Source of the DNA: Burkholderia sp. 9120 | GTDB taxonomy: Bacteria > Pseudomonadota > Gammaproteobacteria > Burkholderiales > Burkholderiaceae | Direction: 5' to 3' | Length of the DNA stretch: 64,000 bases | Assembly: GCF_000745015.1 (NCBI RefSeq) | Contig: NZ_JQNA01000001.1 | Location: forward strand, 1 to 64,000 | Part shown: positions 63,355-64,000 of the stretch, one piece after another | Numbering within the stretch: the stretch's first letter is position 1 | Layout of the letters: each line of letters begins with the position of its first letter | Translations under genes and position numbers: made by a program | The notes under the pieces: model-generated | What the model saw: only the letters and a program-made list of their open reading frames with translations | Databases searched by the model: none | What the model was told of the DNA's origin: nothing

Positions 63355-64000
63355 TCAAACATGCGCGTCGCGCGGCTCATTCAACGGCGCGGGCGGCGCC
63401 TTCCCCGCCTCCAAGCCTTCGCCTGACGACGCGTTCCGCGACTGATGCCGATGCACCCACAGCGCCGTCAGGATCGGCACCAGAATCGCCGTCACCAGAC
63501 ACGCGGTTGCCACCATCGCGGTCGCCGCCGGCACCAGCGGTTTGAAGCGCGGAATCATCTCGCCGATGATCGCCGGATTCGCGACCGCGGCGCCCGCAGT
63601 CGACGACGCCGCCAGCCCCGCCGCACCATTGCCTCCCGCAATCCAGCGATCCGCGAGAATCAGCGGAATGCCCGTCACGACGATCACCCCGAGTCCGAGT
63701 ACGACGCCCGGCAGGCCGCTCGTCACGATCACGTTCAGATCGATGCCGTTGCCGAGCGCGAAGCCGAAGAACGGAATCAGCGGATGCACGCAGCGCCCGA
63801 AGAACTCGCGCAACTCGCTATCCAGATTGCCCAGCACGAAGCCGATCAGAAACGGCAGCACCGCGCCGACGAACAGCCGCGGCTCGAAGAACGCCACACC
63901 GGTCGCGCCCAGAATGATCATGCTGACGAGCGGCCCCGATTCGACCGACATCAGCACGAATGCGCCGGCCTCCTCTTTCGTGCCGTACTGCTGCATCACC
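63355..64000 (-). CDS. kdgT: 2-keto-3-deoxygluconate permease, partial (5' end outside window)
   Basis: 214 residues of a KdgT-family membrane transporter; the N-terminal third lies beyond the window. Hydrophobic segments and family sequences include [35 protein letters not shown] and PFFGFALG. It imports 2-keto-3-deoxygluconate by proton symport. The C-terminus has a hydrophilic Gly/Ala/Pro-rich tail. It is convergent with the acetyltransferase gene. Confidence 0.9.
   Translation of the reverse strand, partial: VMQQYGTKEEAGAFVLMSVESGPLVSMIILGATGVAFFEPRLFVGAVLPFLIGFVLGNLDSELREFFGRCVHPLIPFFGFALGNGIDLNVIVTSGLPGVVLGLGVIVVTGIPLILADRWIAGGNGAAGLAASSTAGAAVANPAIIGEMIPRFKPLVPAATAMVATACLVTAILVPILTALWVHRHQSRNASSGEGLEAGKAPPAPLNEPRDAHV

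Overview
The window is a high-GC chromosomal segment of a beta-proteobacterium, most likely Paraburkholderia/Burkholderia. This rests on codon usage, six LysR regulators in 31 kb, 2-aminoethylphosphonate and catechol catabolism, hopanoid side-chain genes and a QseB/PmrA-type two-component system. No rRNA, tRNA, CRISPR array, insertion sequence or phage gene was seen. Both end genes (Hsp70-like and KdgT-like) are cut by the window.

Layout. 1-9.4 kb: Hsp70-family chaperone, a lone pilus-type adhesin, a short-chain dehydrogenase with divergent LysR, a GAF-GGDEF protein, an amidohydrolase with LysR. 9.4-12.5 kb: phnX and phnW for 2-aminoethylphosphonate breakdown, with a divergent LysR. 12.6-18.4 kb: a second short-chain dehydrogenase, then an operon (MHS transporter, M20 amidohydrolase, deacetylase-like enzyme) with a divergent LysR. 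18.4-22.5 kb: TauE-like exporter, LysR, catA and catB. 22.7-25.6 kb: sugar-type ABC transporter. 25.9-31.7 kb: Cache-GGDEF protein, an HPP/MarR/ClC operon and a CatM/BenM-like LysR.

31.8-45.4 kb, all on the minus strand: a complete locus for an actinobacterial-type (group 1h) [NiFe]-hydrogenase. In transcription order it holds small subunit, large subunit, a cysteine-free NifU-like protein, DUF5947-like, DUF6084-like, an unrecognised 504-aa protein, a maturation protease, a 33-aa membrane peptide, then hypF, C, D, E, A and B. Most junctions overlap by 4 nt. Upstream lie a nickel permease and a small copper-type group (CopC-like, an outer-membrane-type protein, DUF2946-like).

49.0-60.3 kb: a TAXI-domain membrane protein, a ProQ-domain RNA chaperone, then hopanoid side-chain genes hpnK, two hpnI-type glycosyltransferases, hpnL and hpnJ, with a QseB/PmrA-like regulator and kinase in their midst. 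Two nearly identical PmrA-type boxes (hexamer-N5-hexamer with the same GAAAC spacer) sit upstream of both hopanoid transcription units, one of them also upstream of the regulator, so a regulon is the main hypothesis. A decayed histidine-kinase 3' end lies in frame just after hpnK. 60.6-64 kb: cold-shock protein, succinate-semialdehyde-type dehydrogenase, GNAT acetyltransferase and a partial KdgT permease.

A recurrent oddity is short tandem repeats of 9, 12 or 15 bp, mostly in frame inside coding regions (LysR, hypC, protease, 504-aa protein, DUF2946-like, hpnI) and also between genes.
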